Shown here piece after piece: positions 48,604-58,967 of a DNA stretch of 64,000 bases (position 1 is the stretch's first letter; each line of letters begins with the position of its first letter). The translations under genes were made by a program, and so were the position numbers. The DNA is from Rosellinia necatrix. Lineage: Eukaryota; Ascomycota; Sordariomycetes; Xylariales; Xylariaceae. The notes under the pieces were generated by a model. The model ran no database searches. It was not told where the DNA came from and saw nothing but the letters and a program-made list of their open reading frames with translations. The stretch spans positions 248,001 to 312,000 of the forward strand of contig JAGYVD010000002.1 of the NCBI GenBank assembly GCA_021209875.1, given 5' to 3'.

Positions 48604-49665
48604 TTTGAAGACAACACTTGCGTGATTCTAGCCATGTGGGCTCCCGGGTAGGCATAACACCGGTCAGTAATTAGGTACTGGTTTTTGCAGTCTGTATCTT
48701 TTCCTGCGTCCTTTTTTTTTCCCCATCTTTTCTTAGGTTAGGGCCTTGGCCACAAGATAAAAGGCGTTTGGGTAGGGTATGAGCAGAGAGGGAATTGGAA
48801 TGTTAGATAATGCGATGGTGTTCGAAAGAGCTCCCATACCGGGTTGGATCATCCATATGGGCCATATCCGTCCCTCCCCCCAGTCCCGACAGACAGTAAC
48901 GTTAGGAACCCTATGACTCTAAATGACAAACCGCGGCTCGGTTAAATATGAAGAACCAATACCTACTGAGCGAGTATCGATACTTAAGGTCGATACTCAA
49001 GGGGTACCGTTATCTTGGAGCCGAGTATGACTCGGGATCCACTGCCTGCTCTCGTGAAGTATCGGGGCGAGGCAACTTCTGGATGTTGCGTGATCCTATC
49101 GACCTGAAAAATCCCCATTGGACAAAGATTCGATGGCAAATACTTGGCGAGACAACGGGGCTATTTCCAAGTTCGATGGAGAGGATACTTATTTATGAAG
49201 TGTTTTGTCACCAGCGCGTAATGTGGGCGACACACCCTTTGGTATAAGTGGCAAGATCAACATGACCAGAAACAAATCCCACCCGCCAACAAGCTAATGG
49301 AGCATGGGCTCGTCCGTCTGAATAAACATGCCTGACCTATACTTCGATGAAAAGGCAATATTAGGGCTCGCGGCATGCTGCGGCGGGCTTCACATCCACG
49401 CCTGCTTTTGGGAATGAGAGCCTTCTGGCCGTAGATACCGAACCAACTAAAGTGTAACTCTCAGGATATCTGGCCTATCAATTATGACGGACGGAACCCC
49501 TACATAAGTCTCCAATTATCGCTACCCCTCATCATGCTCATCATCCTTGTTATCCCCGTCATCTGCCTTGTTCCCCCTCGCTCCCCAGCACATACTGCCG
49601 AGCTCCAACGCGACTCGCCACCACCACGGCCGTTGCATCTCGTTTAACGTGTGAGTGCTGCCACG
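48604..49665. other. Intergenic, no gene seen
   Basis: 3' region of the bZIP gene (T-run at 48712-48721) followed by mixed sequence. A frame at 48948-49247 has no motif and was not credited. Confidence 0.5.
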
Positions 49666-52495
49666 ATGCAATCTGGGAGATACACTCGCATCCTCCCGGC
49701 CGCGCCTCCGCCGACGCCGGGAGGGCACCCCTCCACCTCCGGCGGCCCTGGTGGGATGGGCAGGGACCCGAGGAGGCGCCCGGGATCGCAGCCGCGGCCG
49801 GGCGCCTGCCTCGGCTGCCGAGTCCGGAAAACGAAAGCAAGCATCTTTCCCCTGCTGCCCCCCCTCCTCTCCTTCCTCGTAACGCTGACAAGAGTTGGCC
49901 GATCCGCAGTGCGATGGCGCCCGCCCCGCCTGCGCCAACTGCCTGAAGCGCGGCCAGCGGACCTGCGACTACCCGGAGCAGCTCGTCAACCGCCAACGAG
50001 CCACCGAGTTCGTGGAGCTGCTAAAGGCCGTGTCGGACGAGCGCGCGTCGGCGCTCGTCCGACGCCTGAGAGAGAAGGGCGACCTCCACATAACCGTGGC
50101 CGAGTTCAAGGCCGGCGCTGACGCCGGCGACGACGACGCCGACGGCCAGCCCGATTCGCCTCCCCGCGTGGAGCCCTGGGAGACGAAGCAGCTGTCGTGG
50201 TTGCTCGAGAGCGAGCTGATGGCCAACAACCCGAACGGCTTCCCGTTCCTCCCTTACATAGATCCCGCCGCCCTTGCCCGAAGCCACCTCCTGCGCCCTA
50301 AACCACCGGCTGCTTCATCGTCTGATTACTCGTACGTTTCTCACCCCTCCCCTTCTCTTCCCCTTCTCTTCCCCTTCTCTTCCCCTTCTCTTCCCCTTCT
50401 CTTTCCGGTTATCTACATCCCCCGATTCAAGGCTTGGAAAATACAGGAGCTTTACACTAATTTCTATGGGCTAAGAGACTTAAGCTTCCATGAAGTCTCT
50501 CCACACTTCCCATCCGAGCCCTTCAAATCTCTACAACAGCCAGTCAAGTATTGTGACAAGAGGCTCCAATTCTTGCAGGTCGATTTCTGGACAGATATAA
50601 AGGTGTCAAACGAATTCGCGGCGAGAGTTATTTCGTTGTATATAGTAAGCCCTCAGGCCAACACCAGTGCTTTCTTTACAACTCACTTCACCGCCTTGCC
50701 ATTTCCCCCGTACCGCGAACCATAGATAGCGCCATTGCTGACAATTACTTCTTAATTTAGAGAACAGACCATCCACTCCTTGGGCTGTTCGACACCCCTC
50801 TCTTCATTCATGATCTAGTTGCTAGGCAGACAAACTACTGCTCTAGGTTCCTCTTTCATACTATTATGTGTTTGGGGTGTGTAAGTATCTACGTGGCCGT
50901 GTGGATAATTAACGGGACCTTGATTTTTCGCATTACTGACTAATGCACCAGCAAATGTACAGTGCTTTTGATGAGGATGCGATGCAGCACGCGACTGGAT
51001 TTCTCCAGAGTGCCGAACAATTATGGACGACTCAGAAGAGCTCGTGTTTATCCATGGCCGGTGCTGTCCTGCTCAGTATATCCCTGATGGGGAACGGTAA
51101 AGATCATGCGGTGCTTCGGTATGCAACAGATGCTCTAGAGATGGGCCGACAGCTAGGCTTGTTCCATGATAATACGAGACCGTCCGGGAACGTTCACGAA
51201 TCCGACGCGGGCATATCGGGTGATGAATTAAGAGCGCGTAGCCACGCGGCTTGGGGTGTGTTTAACTGGAATGTGTAGGTGGTCAAAATCACTAGGAACG
51301 TTATCGAGAGACAGGGCACCACTCACAAAGATTGCAGGATCATATCGACGTTCTATCGACAGCCGGGCTCGGAGTCTCCGACCTCGATGCCGGGGGTCCC
51401 CATCCCGGATGCCATGATGTACGACGGAACGTACCATCATGATGATAACAACAGCGGGAGTGTCAGGGCTGAGACGGAGAGGAGCGAAGAAGACAACCTG
51501 CCCGGGGGCGCCGTGCTGCGGACCATCTTCCCTGCGTTGTGCAACCTGTGGCGCCTCGTCTACAAAGCTCGCTGGATCTACTACGCCGTTGAGGAAAGCC
51601 CGCCGGTGTACCTACGGGCGACTCTCGTTGAGTACGCCTACCGGGAGCTCATCGCATGGGTAGAGACCCTAACGCCGTTCCTCCTCCGGAGGGAGCAGAA
51701 CCCGCATTACGTGGTAGTGTTCCAGTAAGTGCCCTACAGCGGGGGATGGATGGGGTTCAATCCAATGTTCCTTCCTTTCTTTCTTTCTCTCCCACGTAGG
51801 CTATTAAGGCTCTCCCATGTTAACCCCCCAGCGCGTGTAGCATATGGCTCCACACGGCGATCTTGGACATGTGGCAGCCATTCGTGTACGGGAAGGCGGT
51901 GGCGGCGGCGGCGGCGCAGGAACCGCCGCCGGCTCCGGCTTGGGCGGCGCCTCGGACGACGCAACTGAAGACGTTCACGGCGCAGGACCGGACGCCGGAG
52001 GCGGCGTACGCGGCGTCGGTGAGCCAGCTGAAGCAGCTAGTGGTGGAGTACCGGAGCCAGCACGCGGCGTCGACGTACTCGATCCTGTGGCACAACGGGC
52101 TGATCTACCTGGTGAACGCGATGCTGCGGTGCACGGACGCGGAGTGGCGGCTGTACCTGCTGCTGTGCGTGTACGGGTACGAGCGGCTGAGCCGGCCGTA
52201 CCGCATCTCGGAGGTGATCACGCGGGGGCTGCTGACCATGACGATGCGCGACACGGACATGTCGGGGTCCGAGGCGGAGCGCATCATGGCGCAGATCCGC
52301 GACCGCGGCCTCGACCACCTGCGCGACGACCTCCGCGACGACATCCGCGCCACCTTCATGGTCGACCTCAGCCTCGCCCTCACCGACCCTGAGGCCGCCA
52401 AGGCCGAGAGGATGGCCAGCGGCTTCGGCGACATGGCCGCCTTCCAGGACATGATCGACTTCGACGTCGTGGATGCGGAGGGCCACGTGCCCTAG
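49666..52495 (+). CDS. Zn2Cys6 fungal transcription factor
   Basis: Binuclear-zinc-cluster regulator with a middle homology region. Exons: 49666-49836, 49910-50644, 50761-50880, 50952-51274, 51338-51724, 51841-52495; about 796 aa. Zinc cluster: C48-x2-C51-x6-C58-x6-C65-x2-C68-x7-C76 (CLGCRVRKTK joined to CDGARPACANC). Intron 1 (49837-49909) starts GC rather than GT, ends CCGCAG and contains a CTGAC branch; the zinc cluster only assembles when it is removed. The remaining introns are GT-AG (116, 71, 63, 116 nt). Conserved-looking parts: QFLQVDFWTDIKVSNEFAAR, TDHPLLGLFDTPLF, QMYSAFDEDA, AWGVFNWNV joined to IISTFYRQPGSE, and VVVFH joined to IWLHTAILDMW. Exon 2 contains a CT-rich 11-bp repeat (50345-50403) that may be a further intron, but the phases do not settle it. 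DNA target unknown. Confidence 0.85.
50345..50403. repeat. 11-bp CT-rich tandem repeat, 5 copies
   Basis: Unit TTCCCCTTCTC repeated about five times within exon 2 (or a cryptic intron) of the Zn2Cys6 gene. Three units preserve the frame and the tract remains open, coding Ser/Pro/Leu/Phe. A GTACGT donor-like site lies just upstream (50332). Confidence 0.9.
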
Positions 52496-53600
52496 ATAGA
52501 TGTGCCGCGGATGAGCGGGATGGAGGGGGGAAGGGTCTATTCTTTGCTTCATTTCTTTTCTTTCCCCTGCTTCCTCCAAGGTTTGGGATCGTGGCGTTCT
52601 TCGTGGCGTAGGGACAACGGTTTTGCTTAGTTATCACTGGGTTGGCAACCTGGCATCGTCAATTTATGGGGTATGGGGCATGGGGCATTGGCCACAGGCC
52701 ATAGGCCATTTTCGACGTTGTGGCGCAACCTTTTGGCCCGGGAAGAACGTTTTACGATGGATTATGATAATGATACTATGTAACTGGTCCGCTGCCTCAC
52801 GGGAGTCTCTCCGAGGATCGTGTCATATACGGAATCGCTCAGGCATCTCGACGGGCGAGCACGCAATATATGTGCCTTGGCGTCGCCCGGCGTGCAGCCT
52901 CATCTGCCAGATCTGCATATATCCATACCAACATAGATCACCAGAGACGACAATTCGGTCGTTGGGCAGCTAATTAGAGGGCTAGTAGCCCCATTTCTGC
53001 CGCATGGTCTCTTGGCGGGCTAATTTGGTTCATTATCTCGCAAAACTTGCCCCCCTCCCGTCTAAAACCAAATATACGTATTATTTGGTCGTAATTGCCA
53101 CCGGATATCTGGCTTACATACACTACATACACTAATGTAGTTACTTGGTCAACCATGACGCAGACATGGTCCTGCGTGTGACATTTCGTTTATGTATCTG
53201 CAGTTTCGTGCAGTGGCTAACTACCAAGTGACCTGTCCTCGGCTTCATTGGCTGTGATGACTGTCCCTGCCCTGAATCTAGACCTACACTTACACTACCA
53301 GTAACTTGGGTGTCCCACGTCAATTATTAGTGTAGTACGAAGGTTGTTTGGGAGTACACTAAAACTGAACTAAGCCACGGTGCTCTTGGCGGGATCTATT
53401 CCAGCTCGGCAACCAGAAGCCCCGTCAAACAGCCTTCTCAGCCTACAACACTTCGAGCGGCTACTCTTATACCCCTACAGCCCTCGTGTTCCTGTGTACC
53501 AATTAATAGACAGCCATATGCATAAGATGGCTTTACAATCGAGGTGTGTTTCACGGTAGATCATCGGCTCCCGCGTTTCCAGCTGCTCGTAGTTCTAGAA
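52496..53600. other. Intergenic, no gene seen
   Basis: Short degenerate GGGGCATTGG/CCATAGGCC-type words near 52670-52710 and otherwise mixed sequence. No coding motif or RNA gene was recognized. Confidence 0.5.
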
Positions 53601-56600
53601 ATGGCCTATGATAGATATCATACAAGGGAGGAGGAGGATGTTTTATCTCCAAAAGACCAGTTCGATCGACTCCTTACTCGAACCACCGTAGAGAGAGAGA
53701 TTAGCGGAGAGATATCTAGCGACAACCAAGAATTCATTGAGTGGGTATATAAAAATGCGAGAAGAATATTCGCTACTATCATCTACAGCGGGTTTCCCAT
53801 CGGCGAGGGTACAGAATTACTGCAATATCTTCGGGAAATGGGATTTACTGACGATCATCTTCCAATCCCGGGGCCGAGGGATGAGGTAGACCCAGCGAGA
53901 ATACCGAAGTTTCCAGTAGAGATGTTGGGGAAAAGGGGGCGGCGGATATGGAACGACTTTTACGATAAACAATGGGTATTCATTACTCCGGTATTCGCTA
54001 AGGAAGTATATCACTATGATCTGCAGTCTAACGGGATCTTGCCGTTAATAAAGAGGTTTGACGATGACGCTAAACATGGCACGTTCAGTCATGTGTATAG
54101 ATTTCAGATCCATTCAGCACACTAATCCTATGAATATACGGACGTGAGAGCATCTTTCTCCCATAAGATCACGCCTAGCATGTTGACTCTGACTATATGT
54201 TGCAATCAAGGAGATTAACATCTACCGGGGAGCAGGGGGCGAGAATAAAGCGAGTGACGGATGGGAGAGGGAAGCCCGAGCTCTAGACGACCAAGGAACT
54301 TGGAAATAATCATATAATTGAATGCTTAGCCACTAGACTACGAAGAGGAGAGAAACGATATTTCATGTTTCCTTGGGCGAATGGCGGTAGCCTTAGAGAT
54401 TTCTGGGCGATGACCCGAGAGCGGACCCCTTCAGCGAAACTCATCGAGAGTTCGATCCGACAGCTATATGGACTGGCCAGTGCTATGTTCTGTCTTCACC
54501 ACTACCAGCCTCCGAAACCAACAAAGCCTAATCCCGTACCCAGTACCACGGGCACTCCGAGGGTTGATATAAACGGGGACACACCCGGGGAAGCAGATGG
54601 AAATACTAACCACAACATCCGTCATGGCGACCTGAAACCAGAAAATATCCTCAGGTTTTTGAATATGGACATCACTGTTGATGTTTCAAGGCATGTTGGC
54701 ACGTTAAAGGTGGCTGATTTGGGGCTCGCAAAGCATCATGTAAATTCAACGCAGGATCGCACCTTTTTGAGTGCGACAAGAGTAAGCATGACCCAGAAAG
54801 ACGCTATTCACATCGGCAACTCTTACGTATTTTCCAACGTCGCTTTCGCAGCATCGTACTATCATCTACGAGTCTCCTGAAACTAAGAGTGCATTAAAAG
54901 CCAGGTCGCGCCGATACGATGTCTGGTCCATGGGATGCATTACTTTCGAGTTCATTATATGGTTACTCTACGGAAACATCGCGATCGAGAAATTATATGA
55001 CGAGCTAGGGAGCCTCACCCCAGGCAGTAATTATCCAGTACTTCGAAGTCAGCCAGGACGGGGCGACCACCAAAGCCAGTCTGCATAGAGTCGCACGTCG
55101 ATGGATGGACCATATAGAAGCCTATGACCCGGAGTGCAAGGGAAACTCGGCTATCAGTGACCTTCTCAAGTTGGCGAGAACGAAACTCCTCGTCGTGGAT
55201 CTGGATAAATACAGCAGCGGCACGGGTGGCATTAATTTTCCCACGGGATCTTCCCCTACACTGCCTAATACCAAAGACGAAGAGTGCTGCTGTAGGGCCA
55301 CGGCTGGTATATTACTGAGTTCTCTGAAAGAGATCATCGATAAGCTCGGGAACCCGGGATACGTATGCAATGGAAGCTCTCTCGATGGGGTCAGGCTACC
55401 AAGCATGAAATCCGACGGGATTTTATCGATAGGCAACATGTTAGGGACAAATGTGAACATGGCTATACGACTCGAGCCGCCCTGGAGCGAGCCTCGCCGT
55501 GAAATTGGGCAACTCCAGACTTACGAATGCCGATTACAGCCTGCCCCCGCTCAATGACCGGGAGTTTCCTGTTGATGAGGGTTTTGCTGGTAAAGTTTTC
55601 GCCCGGCTTGGCGATAAAGCGTTTCGGCCGCACAAGTCAGCCCCTGCCACTCTCTGTAGCCGGTGTGAAGGACTCAAAATTTTTTTTTTTTTTTTTGGAA
55701 AGCAGAGTTCTATATCGAAGGAAAGACTGGGGGGACCTTTGGAAAGAACAGTGGGCTTGAGAACTCTGCTAGATGCTAGGAGATGTCTACAGGACGAACG
55801 GGGCACAAGAGGTAGTTCGACTTGAGCGCGCTCAATCTACTTTGAAAGCAACAAGTACCCGGTCGCTACCAGCACTCACGTTTTTGAAGATCACTTGTGA
55901 GCCTTACCCCTATGCCATGTGCTGAATAGCATATCCTGAGATGATCTTCTCAGACCTTAAAACCCTTGCAACCAATTCAGCTTGGTTTCCCGGAACTTTT
56001 GCAACCCGGCACGGGGGAGTTTTTCCGATTGATTACGCTTTGGTTGCAGGACTGTGACGACTGCCATTTGGAATGTCGTATGACAAGACACATACAGCTA
56101 CCGACACGATTAATCGATGTTGGGACCAACAGCTCGCCAACGTTGCGCCTGGTAGAAACACACGAAGCACCCACCTTTCTGCACCTTGAGAACAGATTTG
56201 AGTGGGCAAGGTCGCGATTTGGCTGCATTTAAGGACCGGATTCCCGAGGGTGAACTACCGGCTGCCTTCCAAGATGCAGTGCCCACAGCAAGGGCCATGA
56301 ATATTAGGTATCTTTGGATAGACTCACTATGCATACTCCAAGGCGACGACGGTGACTTCAAGGAAGAAGCTAACAAGATGGAGACGGTGTTCAGCAGCGC
56401 ATACTGCGTCTTTTTTAAATTTCACGCGCGTGGAAGACAGGCCATTCGCTATCGAGGGTCTGGGGAACCGACTTCGAGCCGCCTACGAGACGAAAGGGGG
56501 CTACGGCATCTTCGAAGACGGCCAAGGCAACGGTCTGTTCCACCGGAGCCTTCTATGGCGGCGATCTGTGACGCCACCGGGAACCCCCGAAGCATGGCTA

Positions 56601-56825
56601 TCTCGCATCGTGTTCCCCCACAACGCGAAGAGAGTCCAGTGCGTGATTATCGCAAAATCGAAAGACGGTCATGTTGATGCGGAGAGACGGCATTATGTAC
56701 TTATTGTACAACCGACCGATCGAATCGGTGACGGCGAGCGGGTTCGTGAACGGGTTGGAGCTGGCTTCATACTCGGGAAGTTCATCGCTCGAGACAAAGC
56801 TGGCACACGGGGCATAATCGCATGA
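53601..56825 (+). pseudogene. Broken kinase-HET (heterokaryon incompatibility-type) gene
   Basis: One decayed gene of the fungal architecture N-terminal region, protein kinase, HET domain. ATG 53601 (MAYDRYHTREEEDVLSPKDQ) runs 174 codons to TAA at 54123 after ...FQIHSAH. Kinase pieces follow in changing frames: VAIKEINIYRG (54199), NHIIECLATRLRRGEKRYFM and FPWANGGSLRDFW (to 54400), RHGDLKPENIL and VADLGLAKHH. A GT-AG intron (54782-54851) precedes IIYESPET ... RRYDVWSMGC, and a frameshift near 55030 precedes YFEVSQDG ... DPECKG. The HET part has DYSLPPLNDREFPVDEGFA, LCSRCEGL, a T-run (55680-55696), GFPELLQP, LPTRLIDVGTNSSPTLRLVE, LAAFKDRIPEGELPAAFQDA, IRYLWIDSLCILQGDDGDF and FSSAYC. It then jumps directly to FTRVEDRPFAIEGLG ... 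RRHYVLIV. The segment with the Y-x-A-L-S-H-x-W-G motif and a central block are absent. Stops and frameshifts make it nonfunctional. Role by family: allorecognition or cell death signalling. Confidence 0.8.
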
Positions 56826-57294
56826 GAGCACGCTGGTCTGTTGCCTTACTTTTCTTTCATGGTCGGTGATAGAAATGGTGTTTATGTTTACCTGGAATGT
56901 ATCTACCGTATGAAGAGGGCGATGATCGACGAAGCTTCATGTTCCCCTTGAAATTTAACTGTCTCCCCCCATGTAAGGTTGAACCGATACTTACTATTTT
57001 CGTCATGTCGATGTCCACCGATTTTGCATTAAGGCACTGTGGAACTAACAGTAGCAACTACATTTTCTATATCGCTTGCAGGAAACACTCTCATAACCAA
57101 CAAGGCCGAATCGCCCAACACCGACAATGGTAATCCAAGATTCATCACACATGCTTCCTGCACGAAGAACCCCCAGAGCTGTCAATCCCGCGGATAAAAC
57201 TTCTCCACATGGAAGAATCTCCCATTTCAACAACCACGCACAACCTCACCATCCCCACTCCCCCACCCCCCCTATCCTCCCACGCCCACCCTCG
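56826..57294. other. Intergenic between convergent genes
   Basis: Lies between the end of the kinase-HET remnant and the 3' end of the sirtuin gene. It becomes C/A-rich at 57236-57290. No gene was seen. Confidence 0.5.
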
Positions 57295-58444
57295 TTAATC
57301 CAAGGCCCCGATGACGCCCTCGAACAGCAGCGGAAGGATCTCGTCGGCGCTACCCTGGAAGAAGAAGTCGGCACCCGACAGGCCCTCGGCGGCGTCCGGG
57401 TCGGGGTTGACGACGGCGACGACGGCGCCGCGGCGCCGCGCCTTGCGCGTGTACCCGGCCGCGGGGTAGACGGCGGCAGCGGTGCCGACGACGAGCATGA
57501 GGTCGACGGTGCCGCCGCCGCCGCCGCCGCTGCCGCTGCCGGTCATGAGCCAGTTCTCGACACCCATGAGCATCGTCGCGTCGAGGTCCTCGCCGAACCA
57601 CACCACGCCGGGCCGCAGGAGGCCCGAGACGCACCGCGGGCAGTGCGGCAGGTCCCGGACGTCGATCGCTGGCGGCGGCGGCGGCGGCAGGGTCCGGTCC
57701 GCTGGGTGGTTGTCCTCGCTCGCCGCGGCGAGCGCCGCGCACGGCGGGTCGGACAGGTCGTCGCGCCGCACGTACCCGCACGAGGCGTCGGCGCACTTCA
57801 CGTCGAGGATGCTGCCGTGTAGGAGCCGCAGCTGCGACGCCGGGTGGCCCGCGCGCTGGGAGAGTCCTGTGGTTGGTTTCGTGAGTACACGGCGCCCTGG
57901 GGGAATGGGTAAAAGCTCCTCATCTCGCTCCCCCAAAACCCCCCAAACCCCCTTTTTCTCCCCCTTCCTCCTCTTCTCGCCACCACGGCACCGCGGGAAC
58001 TCGCTGGACGCTTGTCCGGCCACTCACCCCAACTCCGCCTCGTTGATGTAGTTACCCATCCCAGGTATAGATCGGTCGTCTACCTCGGAGTCTTTGGTTT
58101 TATATATATATATAACACTTACCGTCGACGTTCTGCGTCAGGCACAGGAAGCCGTCCTTCCTCTTCGCGAGCTCGGCGAGCGCGCGGTGGCCGCGGTTCG
58201 GGCGGGCGCGGAGGGCCATGTGCTTGCGCCAGGCGTAGAAGAGCCAGACGAGGGCCGGGTCGGCGGCGAAGGCGCCGGGCGTCGCGAGCGCCGTCGGCTC
58301 GTGGTTGCGCCAGAGCCCGCCCGCGTCGCCCCGGAACGTCGGCAAGCCTGACGCCGCCGACAGCCCCGCCCCGCAGAGCGCCAGGATCCGGTGGCTGGCC
58401 GTCACCAGGTCGCGGAATTCGGCGATCGAGGTTCGTGGTGTCAT
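57295..58444 (-). CDS. Class III sirtuin (SIRT5-like NAD-dependent protein deacylase)
   Basis: NAD-dependent lysine deacylase. Exons 58444-58123 and 57866-57295 (894 nt, 297 aa) flank a 256-nt intron (GTAAGT...CCACAG) that joins TQNVDG to LSQRAGHP. Motifs: GAGLSAASGLPTFRG (res 25-39, NAD binding), TQNVDG (103-108), LLHGS with the catalytic His124, four zinc Cys (C132, C137, C183, C186) and VVGTAAAVYPAAGY (from 234). Tyr70 and Arg73 in FYAWRKH are the Y-x-x-R pair that in SIRT5-type enzymes binds acidic acyl groups, so desuccinylase/demalonylase activity is a fair prediction. Oddities are a six-Pro run in the zinc loop (168-173) and a Gly-rich loop (217-226). No clear mitochondrial targeting peptide is visible. 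Confidence 0.92.
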
Positions 58445-58967
58445 CGCTTTTTTTCTTTTTTTTTTCCTTTTTCCTTTTTTCCTTTTTTCTTCTTCTTCTA
58501 CTCTTCTCGATTTGTCCGACAGGATACTGTATTAGGTAGGAAGGTAAGTAACTAGGTAGTACTGTAAATTAGGCAGATGATGGAGGGCTAAGTACCCGCG
58601 GCACTTCACAGTAGACCCACTTGACGTCACACCGGCTGAATGCTAAAATAATGGCTCGCATGGAACCACATTTTAGGTACCTTAAATGGCTGGCGTCTGT
58701 AACTGTGGATGATGTACTATTACTACCTGCCTATGCACAGAAGCAGTAATTACACAACGTAGCTAATGTGAGTCAATCTAGAGCTAAATTTATAGTACAT
58801 ACGCTACTGCAGTGGGTTAGGTGAGGCATGTATGCCCTCAGCTTGGTGGGAAAAGAGGGTGATAATGCCAATCTTGACATTCTACAAAGCAAGAAACACT
58901 AACAGGATTACTACTGCCCTCATGTAAGCATTAATAAATTATGAATAAATATTATCTAACAGTACCG
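58445..58967. other. Intergenic: sirtuin promoter and phosphatase 3' flank
   Basis: Immediately upstream of the sirtuin ATG lies a T/C-rich tract (58447-58505 on the plus strand, so A/G-rich on the coding strand). The rest is AT-leaning with TAGGTA words. No gene was seen. Confidence 0.5.

Noticed and set aside
52037..52579. Long minus-strand frame antisense to the last exon of the Zn2Cys6 gene
   Set aside because: GC-rich shadow frame with His/Val/Gln/Arg bias; the plus-strand frame carries the family motifs.
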